Source of the DNA: Semisulcospira habei
Taxonomy: Eukaryota; Mollusca; Gastropoda; Semisulcospiridae
Length of the DNA: 64,000 nucleotides
Direction of reading: 5' to 3'
Assembly (NCBI GenBank): GCA_036245525.1
Contig: BTPG01000005.1
Coordinates: 126,851,620 to 126,915,619, forward strand
Positions 51,010 to 62,300 of this stretch are shown here, one piece after another; within the stretch, counting starts at the first letter, position 1; each line of letters opens with the position of its first letter. The notes under the pieces were generated by a model that searched no databases, had not been told where the DNA came from, and was given only the letters and a program-made list of their open reading frames with translations. The translations under genes and the position numbers were made by a program.

Positions 51010-51460
51010 CTTTCTTTCTTTAATTACTTTATGGGTCTGTTATGCATGCAATTTTTCCTACAAATCATAATAGCAATAGAACATCTGTTAAAATTTTGGT
51101 AATTCATCCAGCTGGTTTTTAAAAGAATTTATATTAGGTGCTTTTTTTTATGAATCTGGTAATTTATTCCAAACAATGGCAACTCTGTTAGAAAAACAAA
51201 ACTTCCGCAGGTTAGTGTTGCAATGCTGTGCAAAGATTTTCCCTTCAGAGCTTCGGGTTCTGTCACTAAACGGTGCTGCCAAAAAAAGTTGTTCCAATTT
51301 AGGTCGTCGATGCCATTATAAATTTTAAAAGCTTGGATTTAGTCTCCACGCATTCTACGTCCACATAAGGAGTGTAGTCCAAAATATTTGAGTCTGTCTA
51401 AGTAAGTCATATTCTACATTTTTTTAACAGCTTTGTTGCTTGTCTCTGTACCCTTTTGAG
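51010..51460 (-). pseudogene. CR1-like LINE reverse transcriptase, C-terminal piece
   Basis: The minus strand reads SLKRVQRQATKLLKKC near 51440, then (with stops) YLDRLKYFGLHSLCGRRMRGD, IYNGIDDLNWNNFF and GKIFAQHCNTNLRKFCFSNR VAIVWNKLPDS. The order RVQRxATKL, L..RR.RGD, F..R....WN.LP is the classic end of CR1/L2-type RT proteins. Several stops show decay. The preceding part of the same protein seems to be at 55620-55690. Confidence 0.7.
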
Positions 51461-51466
51461 TGACCT

Positions 51467-51578
51467 CACCCAGGTCTGCCCTGGGGGACTTGGGTGGGGT
51501 TAACTACTTTTTACTTTTAGTTCCCAGGGTCACCCTGGTCAGCCCCACAGGGTGGGTTTTTCCCGCTATTCTGGGGCA
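51467..51578 (+). mobile_element. SINE 1, first segment
   Basis: This is the 5' part of a SINE-family copy (CACCCAGGTCTGCCCTGGGG onward). It is broken at 51578 by SINE 2 and continues at 51974. Confidence 0.75.
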
Positions 51579-51961
51579 CCCCCACCCGGGTCTGCCCTGG
51601 GGGACTTGGGTGGGGTTAGGTATTTTTTAGTTCCCAGGGTCACCCTGGTCAGCCCCACAGGGTGGGTTTTTCTCTCTATTCTGGGGCATGTGTTTCTGTC
51701 TACCCTTTGTCCATTCACCTGTATTTGCCTTTTTAAAACTCTCCCTACTGTCTGCACTGCCTGTAGCTCTTGATATTGGGTGTGTGTTGCTAAATGGTCT
51801 TAGCTTTATTTATGCCCCATGTTGTAGGTTTATTTAATGTATTTGACCGGCTGGCGACATACATTCAATTTTCTGTTTAGTTTTTTTTCACAAGCAGTGC
51901 AGGCACGTCCTGAGAAAGCCTTGTTGCTGTCGGGACGTTAAGCAATGTACAATCAATCAAT
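51579..51961 (+). mobile_element. SINE 2, complete, inside SINE 1
   Basis: It runs from CCCACCCGGGTCTGCC to the CAATGTACAATCAATCAA tail. It is flanked by TATTCTGGGGCA (51567-51578 and 51962-51973), which is itself SINE sequence, so it is a SINE-in-SINE insertion. Confidence 0.9.
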
Positions 51962-51973
51962 TATTCTGGGGCA

Positions 51974-52223
51974 TGTGTTTCTGTCTACCCTTGGTCCATT
52001 CACCTGTATTTGCCATTTTAAAACAATAAAACTCTCCCAACTGTCTGCACTGCCTGTAGCTCTTGATATTGGATGTGTGTTGCTATAAGGTCATAGCTTT
52101 ATTTAGTCCCCATGGCGTAGGTTTATTTAACATATTGGACCGGCTGGCGACATACATTCAATAATCTGTTTTTTGGGTTTTTTTTTTCACAAGCAGTGCC
52201 GGCACGACTGAGAAACCCTTGTT
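51974..52223 (+). mobile_element. SINE 1, second segment
   Basis: This continues SINE 1 (TGTGTTTCTGTCTACCCTTG onward) up to GAAACCCTTGTT, where a hAT-like element starts. The last segment GCTGTCGGGACGTTAAGCA appears at about 55591-55610. Confidence 0.75.
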
Positions 52224-52808
52224 CAGATGCCAACTCTTCCGGTTTCGCTGTAATTTTTTACGCCAAAATTAATTTCTTACGGTTTTACGGCCAAATAAAT
52301 TATCTTCCAGCGAAAAAAGCGCTGAAATTGTCCGCTAAAGATGTTACCAATTTCTCGCTGACTTTGCTGTGCTATTATACCGCCGAGCCATCACGTTTCC
52401 CTCGAGATAAATAATGAGTCAATCAGAAGTGTCCTCTGATTAGTGCAACCAATCGCAATCCGAAATATACATGATACATAGCTGCCAGCCCTCCCAAATT
52501 TTTCGGGAATTTCCCAAATTTTTTTCAAGTCCCGATTTTCCATTTTTTTTGTACATTTTTCCCGATTTTCAAGCTTTGTTTTAAAATTCGAGGCATTTTG
52601 GCGTACCGCTCGGGGTCAAGTGCCTGTAGTTGAGAGCCAGCCGCTATACTGTATCGCTAAGCTTTCGGGGACCCACAGCCAGTCTGGATTACGCATGCGC
52701 AGCAAATTTGCATGCATTCTGTGTTTGTTCCGGTTGCTTCGAAATTGCCCTGGTCTGGAGCACATGCTTAGCGATTTTCAGAACTGGTATTTTAAATTTT
52801 CAACAAAA

Positions 52809-52965
52809 TGATGCCTCCAAACAAGCAGAAGTGGTTGGTGAAGTTCCATCCAGACTACAAGTGTTTCTTACATTGACGAATCGAGAAAGGGCGAACACTT
52901 TGCCGTTTGTAAAATGTGCCGGGCAGACAAACATCGCTGCACAGTAAACCTAGGCGGGCTGACGC
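52809..52965 (+). pseudogene. BED-type zinc finger remnant of a hAT transposase
   Basis: KWLVKFHPDYK followed by the two-cysteine CKMC core fits the BED pattern. There is a stop (TGA) and a frame change between the two halves. The body of the transposase is missing, possibly displaced by the inner element at 53032. Confidence 0.5.
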
Positions 52966-53031
52966 GCACTGTGTTTGATTATTCAGCTGGAGCAAGGTGC
53001 GTATCCGCACACACCCCCCCCCCCCCCCCCC

Positions 53032-55102
53032 CAGCCCTGAAAGTCTAAAATTTTGCCCACCAGCCTTTGGCTAGTAACTTCCAAGTTTTACTAGCCAAAC
53101 TGAAAATGTTACTAGCCAAAACTGAAAATTTTACTACTGAAAATAGCCCCCCAACGCAACAATATAATGTATCACAAGTGTTTGACACCCAATGTTATAG
53201 ATTTTTTTTTCTGCCCAGAGGCATTGAAAACAAATATTTGAACAGACAATCATAACCAAGTTAATGTTTATGTCCTGACTTCAGGCTTTTGATAGTATCA
53301 AGTGGAGAAATAACTGACAAAGTCCCCATGTGAACTGTGGTGGGATTTTTTATTTATTTATTTTTTGTAAGTAGAGCTGGGCTTCTGTTTGCACAACAGG
53401 TTAAAGGGTCTGTAGACCCCAGGTATAAATTTTACAGGGTACACAGATCTCCATCCTAGCATTATAGAGGTCCTCAGATTTATTTAAGAAAAACTGCATC
53501 ATCTGTATGTTCCTTAACTTAAAATAAATTATCCACACCCGGGTCTGCCCTGGGGGACTTGGGTGGGGTTAACTACATTTTAGTTCCCAGGGTCACCCTG
53601 GTCAGCCCCACAGGGGTGAGTTTTTCCCTATATTCTGGGGCATGTGTTTCTGTCTACCCTTGGTCCATTCACCTGTATTTGTCTTTTTAAAACTCTCCCC
53701 TGAACTGTCTGCACTGCCTGTAGCTCTTGATGTGTGTTGCTAAATGGTCTTAGCTTTATTTAGGCCCCATGGCGTAGGTTTATTTAACGTATTGGACCGG
53801 CTGGCGACATTCAATATTCTGTTTCTTTTTTTTTTTCACAAGCAGTGCAGGCACGTCCTGAGAAAGCCTTGTTGCTGTCGGCACGATAAACAATGTACAA
53901 TCAATCGATCATTAAAATAAATTATCTCATTTCGCTCTCTCTCCTCCTTAAATGTGTTGTGGCAGTGTGTGTGTGTCCTTTCCATGATACTGATTCTTTA
54001 ACTGGTGAGCTATCGCGCAAAAGCCTGTCTCCCTCGCTCTCTCAAACACAGAAAAACATATATCTATTTATTTATTTGTATGATCGTTTGATAATGTATT
54101 GTAACAGAGAATATAGCGTTTTCTGCTGAACACGGCAGATTGACAACCAAAGTGTGACTTGTCTAAACTCTGTGTGTGCCGGTGTGTGTGTGTGTATGTG
54201 TGTGTGTAAACTGATGTACTTCAAAGTTTGTTTCAACATGTTTCTCCAATTTTTGCCTAATAACTGTGTACCAGAAGATGGATCGACCACGATTAAAAAA
54301 AACTGACAAACTTATTTCTGTTCAAATTTCTGGACTTGCTTTTTGAGTTTGCCTCAGTGCTCATTGCGCATGCCATTCGAGTGCCGTCGTGCTTTAGCCA
54401 TGGAAATATACTCAGCACAGCCACTCTGAAAACTGTGTCGTAGCGGCGGTGCCACACGGCCCAGGGGTAGCATTTCTGGTACTGTCGCTTGTCGATGGAG
54501 ATGGCGATGTCGAAGTGCAACTTTCTTCTTAGCGATTATCAAGATCAGACAGTGCCGGATTGAAGAATCCGAAGCATTCCAGCTCTTCCTTTGCTTTTTC
54601 TCCGCCATGTACAACTTTGTTCTAGATCGAAAGCGAAACGCACGATGCCGTATCCCATAATAGTATGTACGGTGACGTCACAGCAAGTAACGTGTTCAAC
54701 ATGTAGCGCGCACTTTGTAATAACATGCTGACACCACACATAAACTAACAGTTTGCCCGCCCTGTTACACTCGCACGGACCCCAGGGGGCTGGTCGATTC
54801 TGAACGCAGCCGCAACTGAGCGAGCCGCTAAATGAACCAATTCGTCACTAAAAATAGAACGACTGTCACCGCCCACTGTTATGGTACGCACGTAGTTCGG
54901 CTACTGTCGCAAAGTGATGTTGGAGGCGACTCGCGGTGCGATCAGGTCACACGCCGGCGTACCTGATGTTCGGCTGGCGGTTAGCCATTGGATTGGAAAA
55001 TGCACGAGCGCACTCGCATTTGGCGAGTGGGTATTTTTTTTACTCGCCAAATTTTTTTAAAACTCGCCATGGCGAGTAAATTACTCGCCATTTTCAGGGC
55101 TG
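53032..55102 (+). mobile_element. Unclassified short-TIR DNA element, copy B
   Basis: The ends are CAGCCCTGAAAGT and, reversed, CAGCCCTGAAAAT. The body matches copy A (14385-17640) along its length. A SINE (53533-53911) is inserted. Relative to copy A, the site of the LINE insertion is empty here: CCAATTCGTCACTAAAAATAG is continuous. No transposase was recognised, so it is probably non-autonomous. Confidence 0.7.
53533..53911 (+). mobile_element. SINE 3 in copy B
   Basis: Flanked by TTAAAATAAATTAT (53519-53532 and 53912-53925). Copy A has the empty site (TTAAAATAAATTAACTCATT at about 14737). It ends with GTACAATCAATCGATC. Confidence 0.9.
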
Positions 55103-55439
55103 CCCCCTGTTGTTTGATTTTTCGGCACCTGGAAGCAAGGGCTAGCGTTGTGGAGGCAGCAGCTCAGGAATTTCGTTGCCTCAGGGTTGGCAGCTATGCA
55201 TTATAGGAAATAGTGGGATTTCAGAGTAGTTCTTGGGATTTCGCTATTGCCCGATACTTCCGGTAGCTTTAGGTCGCAGTAGAAAATGGCCGTGAGAAAG
55301 GATATTGTTCAAAGACAGAGTTTTGTTTAGTGTGATCATCTGACCTGTTAAGCACATTACATTTTTACAGGGTGGATCAGGGGTGTTATAACAAATTTCC
55401 TTTTTGGGGGTGTTTGATAGTTTGCCGAACGGTGTACAT

Positions 55440-55460
55440 GCCCCCCCCCCCCCCCCCTCC
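55440..55460. repeat. poly-C tract
   Basis: A run of C. A second poly-C tract at 53013-53031 directly precedes the element at 53032. Confidence 0.9.
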
Positions 55461-55611
55461 TGTCGTTTGATTTTTGGACTGCTGGAATTGTTGAGTTCAT
55501 GCGGAATCTTCCTGTCAAATTTTATTTCTTTCTGTCAAATTCTGAAAATGGTACGGTCAGGTACTGAAAGGGGTTGGCATCTCTGCTTTTTGCTGTCGGG
55601 ACGTTAAGCAA

Positions 55612-55690
55612 ACTGATTGTCTCTTTAAACCTGGGTACCGTACAGTGTTTGCATATTCTAAATGTGGTCTGACTAGTGCTTTATACATTG
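55612..55690 (-). pseudogene. CR1-like LINE reverse transcriptase, middle piece
   Basis: The minus strand reads MYKALVRPHLEYANTVRYPG LKRQ, the conserved LYKALVRPHLEYA box of CR1/L2 RT proteins. The next expected part, RVQRQATKLL, is at 51440. The LINE thus appears split by the 51.46-55.61-kb nest. The DIRS-2 left end abuts at about 55690. Confidence 0.65.
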
Positions 55691-56639
55691 TTTCCTCAAA
55701 AACATTACCGATGACATGACTTTATGGAAGTGTCTACTACTTGCTCAATTTTAGCCTAAGAACCCATTGTGTTACAACACAACCCGGGAGGCACTCGGGG
55801 AACTCCCCAGAGGGGCCGAGAGTTGTCTCCCGTTCCTGCCCTACCGGTTCCTGGTCACGTGGTAGACCAACCAGTCATTCTACTTCGCTCGCGCGGATAA
55901 GACGTGCTTAGCCTTGCTCTCGGCCTGTCTGCTTCGACCGGTCTTCTTACCCTGCGCTCGTTTTCCTTACGGTTTTGTGTGCTCCTCAGCCTCTTCTGCC
56001 GTGCCTTCTTTGCTGGTTGCCGGCTGTGCTGATCTCGTGGCCTGGTCTACCGTTGTCGCCTGTGCCGGCCTTGCTCCACTCCTGCCTTGTGCAGTGATGG
56101 TGTTATGGAGGCCCTCCCCCCCGTCCCCGCGTCGTCTCGGAGGTAAGGTAGTGGTAGCTGCCCTCGGTTGGCCCCCGGGCCGGGTGCCGGCCATCTTGGG
56201 GCTTCTCGTTCTTACTGCGTTCGTTGGGTATCTATAGAGCTCACCCGACACTTGGCTTACCTGGGCGGGGCCCCTTGTGCCCTCGCCGATAGAGCGTGGT
56301 TAGCGCCATTTTGTTCGGCGCCATTTTGTTCATTGGCGCTTGGTTTGCTTATGTGCCCATTCTACTCTTAGCTTGGTGGGTTCCCTTGCCCCCTCACAGT
56401 TTACGGGTGATTGGCTCCACCGTGTTAGCGGCGCTTACTGTGTTGTACTTCTGATACTTGTACCTTTGTGCGCCCAATGCTCCTCTTAGCTTGGCGTGGC
56501 CCTTGGGGCCCGGGTCGTTTAGCGTCTGTGTCGGTCGTCTTTTGCAGTTGCTTCAACCGCAGGCGCCTCTTGCCTTGCTTGTGTTTTGTTCTTCAGTGCC
56601 CGTTTTCGGTCGCCTAGCATGCCTTTTATGTGTTGCAGC

Positions 56640-58170
56640 TCCCAGGTGCTTACATGCTCCCGGTGTGGCGACTTTCAGTGGCCGACGGATGACCATGCGG
56701 TCTGCCTACCCTGTGCTGGCTGCTCCTCGGACCGCCTCTGATGTCTGCGCGTCCAGAGCTACGGTGGTCTCACCTTTTGAGCTTTTACCGGCGCGAGCGC
56801 CCACAGCCAACTACCTTATGTCCGGCGCCTATACCGTCCCCTGCCACCTCTAACGTAGTGACCGCCTCTTCCTGTCCCGGCCTTGTGGAACAGACTTGAC
56901 GTCTGTTACACACAGGAACTGCTGACCACAGGACTGCACCTGCTGCCACGCCCGCTGATTCTTCCATAGGGTCTATATGCCGGCAGAGTGCCCGCCTCAC
57001 TGAGCCCGGCCTGCAGCAGCGCGCCTTGAGCAGTACCTTAGTGACTGGCCGTCCTCGTATGTCTCTCCTCAATAAGCCCGCTGACTCCTCCGAGGGGTCT
57101 AGTTGCCAGCAGAGTGCCCGCCTCATTGAGCCCGGCCAGCAGAGACGTCAGCCCCGGCGTGCACGGACCAGCCACTTTCCCGACTCCTCCCGTTGCGCTG
57201 CCAGCTCTAGACGATCTTGCTTGCCCGCCGAGTGCTGTCAGAAGGACAGGGCCACATACCAGGATCGTCGCCGCTCCTCCCAACCCTCCTCATCACCTTA
57301 GCGTCACGCCTCATCGCGCACTCCTTCCCGACGTTCGGCTCCCTCGCCTCGACGCTCTCATCGCCGCTTGTCTTCACTTCGATGGCGCCCCGCCAGGGAT
57401 TCGCCAGCGACGGATCGCCTTCCCCGGCATCGCAGTCGTACCCCCCTGACAGGCTCCCGCCACGCGCCAGCCCCCTGTCGCTCCTCGCTGACAGCGCGCC
57501 GCAGACACCACGCGCAAGGGGATGTCTCCACTTCCCGCTCCTCCTTTCCGAGCTGGCGGACAAGCTAGAGCGCGCCGCAGCGGCGGACCTCTTCGTGGCG
57601 CCGGACCTCAGCGGCACCCTCTAGGAGCAGCCGATCTTCCGGCTGGATCTCCAGGGATCGATCTACCTTCGATCGGCGGTCTCGAAGTCAGCACAGGGAC
57701 CACTCGGTTGGCAGACTCAGGACGGACTCAGCCTCCTTTGGGCACCTACCCAGCTAGCCCCCCACCCCCAAACCCCACTCCCCGGCGGTCCTTGACGTGT
57801 CACAGGAGCAGACACTCCTTAGGGTACACTCCTCGGTCAACGCACAGACCCCCAGTTTCTCCCCCTTCGCGGGCCGCGACGGATGACGAGGAGGCGCTAA
57901 GTCTTCACCCAGAGGATTTAGTGTCAGAGCTGGGCATAGACGACGTACACCCTGCATCACCCAGCGGCCATTCGTCGCTCTCCACCACCTCGGTCGACGC
58001 GGCTCCGGCTTTGCATACTCGCTGCTTCTTGGACAAGGCGTCCAGGCTCATTGTGTCCTTTCTCCCCCTGGAGTACTGCCCTCCGTCTGCCCCTGAAGAG
58101 GAAGACCTCAGCGATGGTCGCCGCGCCACGGCAGCCCAAGCATTTCAAGTCTCTCCCTCAACCGTCTAGC
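56640..58170 (+). pseudogene. DIRS-2 gag-like ORF1
   Basis: The N-terminal zinc module is at 56655-56735 (LTCSRCGDFQWPTDDHAVCL PCAGC). Arg/Ser/Pro-rich sequence follows (for example RHRSRTPLTGSRHAPAPCRS). The C-terminal part (57522-58169 frame) reads ALHTRCFLDKASRLIVSFLP LEYCPPSAPEEEDL, parallel to DIRS-1. At least three frame changes occur. Confidence 0.6.
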
Positions 58171-58262
58171 TTCAGGGACCTAGCTGAGGCGTTCTCAGCG
58201 CACCTCGACAGGACGGCTTCGGGGACCAGGGCTTCTTCTCAGACTCCCGATGGCCAGCGGGG

Positions 58263-60321
58263 ATGGATATCAGCTTCCGCCAGCATTGGTATGCAGGTCA
58301 CTCCCAGGCGTTCTCCTGTCCCCTACCAACTATAGACAAGGAGGCGTGGTTGCAGACAGGGGCGCTCCATGGTCAACGGACACAGGCGTTTCGAGGCTTG
58401 GACAAGTCTGCGACCTTGGTCCGCAACTCCTTGGCGTGCGCGGGTTTCCCCGAGATGGCGGTGCAGTCTATGGTCAAGTATTTGGAGAAAAACTGGGACC
58501 TCTCAGCTTCAGCCCCTCTACGCGGAATACACACGGTGCTAGTGGCGGCGAACAGGGCGGCGTACCACACCTCGGCCAACTCCATAGCGGCGGCTGCCAA
58601 CTGCGACCTCATGCGGCGGGATGATCTGCTGGGACGCTGCCCCTCACTCCCAGCTTCGGTGACGACATCTGCACCAGCTTCCGCTCAGGGGAACGCTACT
58701 GTTTGGACCGACCTGGCAGACGGTGAAGGAGACGGCGAAGGAGCGCTGGCCTGCCACAGCAGGATCCTTCTCCACCCGCTTTCAGTCAGCGCCAGCTGTT
58801 TGAGGACGACCCTTGGATTCTATCGACCATCACAGAGGGCCTGAGGATCTCCTTCCAGTCTTCCCCTCCATTGCGACACTCCCCCCTGTGGACTCAGGTA
58901 CCGAGGGATCACGACAAGGCGGCAGCGCTTCATGGCGAGGTGATGTCCCTACTCCAGAAGGAGGCCACGGACTCCCCGACCTTCTACAGTCGGCTCTTCC
59001 TCGTTCCCAAGCCCGGAGGCAAGTGGCAGCCGGTCACAGACCTGTCGGCGCTAAACAAGTACATTTCGGCCCCGCGCTTCAGGATGGGGACAGCCAGAGC
59101 CCCGAGGGCGGCCAGTGCAGCCCCAGGATTTTGCCATGAGCCTCGACTTAGCAGACGCATATCTCTACGTACCCGTCCACCCGGCGTTGCGACGGTATCT
59201 GCGCTTCGCCTTCCGCGCGGTAGTGTAGCAGTTTCGGGCCCTGCCGTTCGGACTCAAACCTCAGCTCGTGGGTCTTCACCAGGGTCATAGACGGAGACTA
59301 CGTGGACGATCTGCTCTTCCGGAACTCAAATTTCTGGTCAATGGAGGCAAGTCCAACCTCACTCCAGCGCGCAGGTTTATCCACCTAGGCAGGGAGTTTC
59401 TGACCGACATCAGTCGGGTACGACTTCCCGAAGGCGGATACAGAAGAAAAGGGAGATAGCACCAAGTCTTTCCCGCAGAAGCTCTCCCAGCCGGGGTGTG
59501 GCTCCATCTGTTGGGCCTACTAAGCGCTGCTGCGGATCTCTTACCCCTCGGCAGGCTCTACACTCGGCCGATAGAGCTGCATCTGCTCCTGCACTGGCTC
59601 CCCTCCTCGGGCGATCTGGCAACCCTGGTTCCGGTGTCGACGTTGGTCAAGTCTCATCTCCAGCTGTGGACGGACAGAGCCTGGCTAGCGTCGGGGCTAC
59701 CACTCTTCTCCCCTCCGCCACAGCTCTCAATCTGCACGGACGCAAGCCACGCTGGGGAGTGCATCTGCTGCCGGAGTTCGTCACAACCTCTGGCAGTTGG
59801 ACGGGGGAACACGCAGGCTGGAGATGAAAGCCATGTGGCTGGCGCTAGTCGGATGGGAAGAACGCCTCGCACAACAGGAGATTCTGGTGATTTCCGACAA
59901 CTCGACGGTGGTGGCCTACATACAGAACCAGGGGGGTACGCGCGCGCCCTCCCTTTGCATCCTTGTGTACCAGGTCCTCCGGTGTGCAGAGATTGGGGCA
60001 TCACGCTGCGGGTGCGACACATCCCATGCCATCTCAACGTCCTCGCGGACTCCCTACCGCATCGCGGCCAGCTTCTTCACACAGTGGTCACTGCGCTCGG
60101 ATATCTTCCTGCTGCTCTGCGCACGCTGGGAGATGCCAAGGATCGACCTCTTTGCCATGAGGTGGAACAGGCAGCTGCCACTCTTGTCTCCCCATCCCGG
60201 ATCCACAAGCCGGGGCGGTAGACGCGCTTCCATTCCGTTGGGTGGACGTCTAGCATTGGCGTTCTCTCCTACAGTGCTGGTACCAAGGGGCTCCAGAAGC
60301 TCAGGGGCAGTAATACGATGA
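58263..60321 (+). pseudogene. DIRS-2 reverse transcriptase / RNase H
   Basis: 58263-58844 gives the linker region with SMVKYLEKNWDLSASAPLRG. 58871-59290 gives the RT fingers (LQKEATDSPTFYSRLFLVPK PGGKWQPVTDLSALNKYI). A GDYVDDLLF segment with the catalytic YVDD is coded at about 59293-59319. 59797-60321 gives the RNase H part (LEMKAMWLALVGWEERLAQQ, LVISDNSTVVAYIQNQGGT with its DNST aspartate). The motifs are intact but lie in different frames, so the protein is broken by frameshifts. Confidence 0.75.
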
Positions 60322-60452
60322 GGATCCTCGTGGCTGCTTCAGCTGGACCAGGACCTGGACCACAGACCTCCTGAGCCTCGCCACGGACCCACTGCCGAGG
60401 CTCCCCATGCCGCGTACGATGCTCAAGCAACCCTGACAGCAGCGGTTCTTCC

Positions 60453-61637
60453 GTGCCTGAAACGACTGATGCTACACGCTTGGAGATGGTCAGGCAGGCC
60501 CTCGCAGCAAGAGGCGCCTTAGGGGCAGCAGTGGAAACAATCGCAGTGGCTCGCAGGGCCTGTACCGTAACGGCTACCAGGGAAGTGGCGGGTACTCCAG
60601 GCCGGGGGCGCAGCAGAGCAGCTCTCCCCCACGGACTTGACTACCCCCCAATTGGCCGAGTTTCTTCTGTGGTTATTGTCCAAGCAGAACCTGGCACCCA
60701 TCACCTCCGAGGTTACCTGGCAATGGTGGCGGACACGTACCGACACCTTGGACAGTCGGACCCAGGTGTCTGCAAGGACCTCTCGGATCTGATGGCGCAC
60801 TTTGAGCTTCACGGCCGTCCTTCCGCTCGCTGATTCCTTGCTGGGGCTTGTCCTGGGTGCTCGCCGGGCTCAACTCGGAACGGTTCGAGCCTCTACCACT
60901 GGCTCGGGTTGGAGACGTAACCAGGAGGAACAGCTTCCGCTCGCCCTCGCCACAGCGTGAGTGAGATCCACACCTTCTTGGTGCGACCCTCCTGTCTCCA
61001 ATGCAAGACCGATGGCTCGGTACAGCTCCTAACCGATCCAACGTGCGGGCCAAGATCCAGCGACCGCGCCGCAGGTATTGACAGTCAGCCCGCTTAGGGC
61101 AACAAACCAGTCCCGCGAGGCCGTCAACAGGACCCCGTCCGGGCACTAAAAGCATACCTGCGCAGAACTAAGTCAAGGGCGCTTATGCCTGTTCCTGCCC
61201 TTAGCTCCAGGCAGACGAGATATCTCCGCACCCCGTCCGGGCACTGAAAGTATACCTGCGCAGAACTAAGACAAGGGCGCTCATGCCTGTTCCTGCCCTT
61301 GGCTCCGGGCAGACGAGTCTTCTACGCGCATATGATCCCTTCCTGGCTACGCTGGGTCATCCGGCTGGCGTACAAAGAGCTCTCCCCAGAACAGGCAAGG
61401 ACGATGTGCACCCAGGCACATGAGGTGGGAGCAGTGGCTGCAGGCATCGCCTCGGACCGCAACTGCGCAGTGAGAGACATTGTGGCTGCCGCGGGTTGGC
61501 GGGCTGAGTCTACCTTCGCCCACTTCTACCCGCGAGACCTATCCGGCCAGCACGACAACCTGGGCCTAGTGGGGGACATCTCAGCGGCGCAGCACTCCCT
61601 CCCGACACCACAGGCGCCATGGGTAACGCCTAGTTAA
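60453..61637 (+). pseudogene. DIRS-2 tyrosine recombinase
   Basis: 60453-60833 encodes the N-terminal SAM-like domain (YLAMVADTYRHLGQSDPGVC). Around 60910-60990 a degraded catalytic-Arg region is seen. 61299-61637 gives the C-terminal catalytic part (MIPSWLRWVIRLAYKELSPE, HEVGAVAAG, STFAHFYPRDLSGQHDN with the Tyr). 61140-61300 contains a partial direct repeat of the CTGCGCAGAACTAAGNCAAGGGCGCTNATGCC block. Frame changes and this duplication make it non-functional. Confidence 0.75.
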
Positions 61638-61743
61638 AATTGTTGGGAGTGGCGCGAAGGGGGGGCCTCGATAGCTAGCGCGCGGAGGCACACGGGCATT
61701 TTTCACCAGGGGTCTGCATAGGAGGCGGCACCCTCCTATTCCA

Positions 61744-62300
61744 CGGCTGTGCAGAACGCTGGATTTTCCACTCTTTAGTTTAGCCAGCCACATGCTTGCT
61801 GCAACCACTCCCGCTGCGAGCAGGCTATGTAGGTCACAGTCTGACATCAGCTATTCCTTCTCTAATCTCTGTAATGGACTGCTGATGTGTGGTGGTTATG
61901 CCTGTGTTTAATGTTCTCTATCTCCTCTTTCAAAGATTTTCTACATAGAACCGTTTGACACACTTGTGTACTGTTGTGTGCTGGTTCCTGTGTTGGTATT
62001 ATTCCAGTTACGTTTTTTGAGTGCAATCTGAGGATAAAGACAGGTACCATGTTTGTGTGTGACTGAACATGGCTGGTAAGTTATCTGAGCCTCACAGTAC
62101 CGAGTTGGTTTGAACATTCATTCTCTGTTCTGGAATACTGTTGTGTATTATGTAATCCCTGTGCTTTATGCTCTGCTCATAGCCTCCAATATAGATGTGA
62201 TACTGTTTAGTAGTATCGGTACTAACTGTTGTCTGCTCATCCATATTATCCTGGTTCCTTTGTTCCAAATGGTGTAGTCTAAGGAAAAGACAATACAGTT
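61744..62300 (+). other. Sequence between DIRS-2 and the RAG1-N-like ORF
   Basis: No gene recognised. A CATGGCTG|GTAAGT at about 62069-62081 resembles a tiny start exon with a donor upstream of the next ORF, which also starts ATGGCGG; this may be coincidence. Confidence 0.3.

Larger units (their letters stand above)
52477..55198. mobile_element. Inner hAT-like element with BED-finger remnant
   Basis: Imperfect inverted ends CATAGCTGCCAGCCCT and, reversed, CATAGCTGCCAACCCT. Flanks CATGATA and CATTATA could be a diverged duplication. Inside, 52809-52965 encodes MPPNKQKWLVKFHPDYKCFL and, after a stop and a frameshift, GEHFAVCKMCRADKHRCTVN, like the BED-type zinc finger at the start of hAT transposases. 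Confidence 0.55.
52224..55585. mobile_element. Outer hAT-like DNA transposon remnant
   Basis: The ends are CAGATGCCAACTCTT and, reversed, CAGAGATGCCAACCCCTT, of the CAG...CTG hAT type. It interrupts SINE 1 between CCTTGTT and GCTGTCGGGACG, which are adjacent in intact SINEs. The flanking duplication is decayed. No transposase of its own was recognised. Confidence 0.6.
55690..61743 (+). mobile_element. DIRS-like retrotransposon, plus strand, 3'-truncated (DIRS-2)
   Basis: Left terminal repeat from about 55690 (TTCCTCAAAAACATTACCGATGACAT, then CACAACCCGGGAGGCACTCG). Gag-like, RT/RNase H and recombinase regions follow in order. After the recombinase stop, homology with the 3' region of DIRS-1 continues to TAGGAGGCGGCACCCTCCTATTCC at about 61743 and ends just before the internal complementary region. 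So the internal complementary region and right terminal repeat are missing. Confidence 0.8.
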
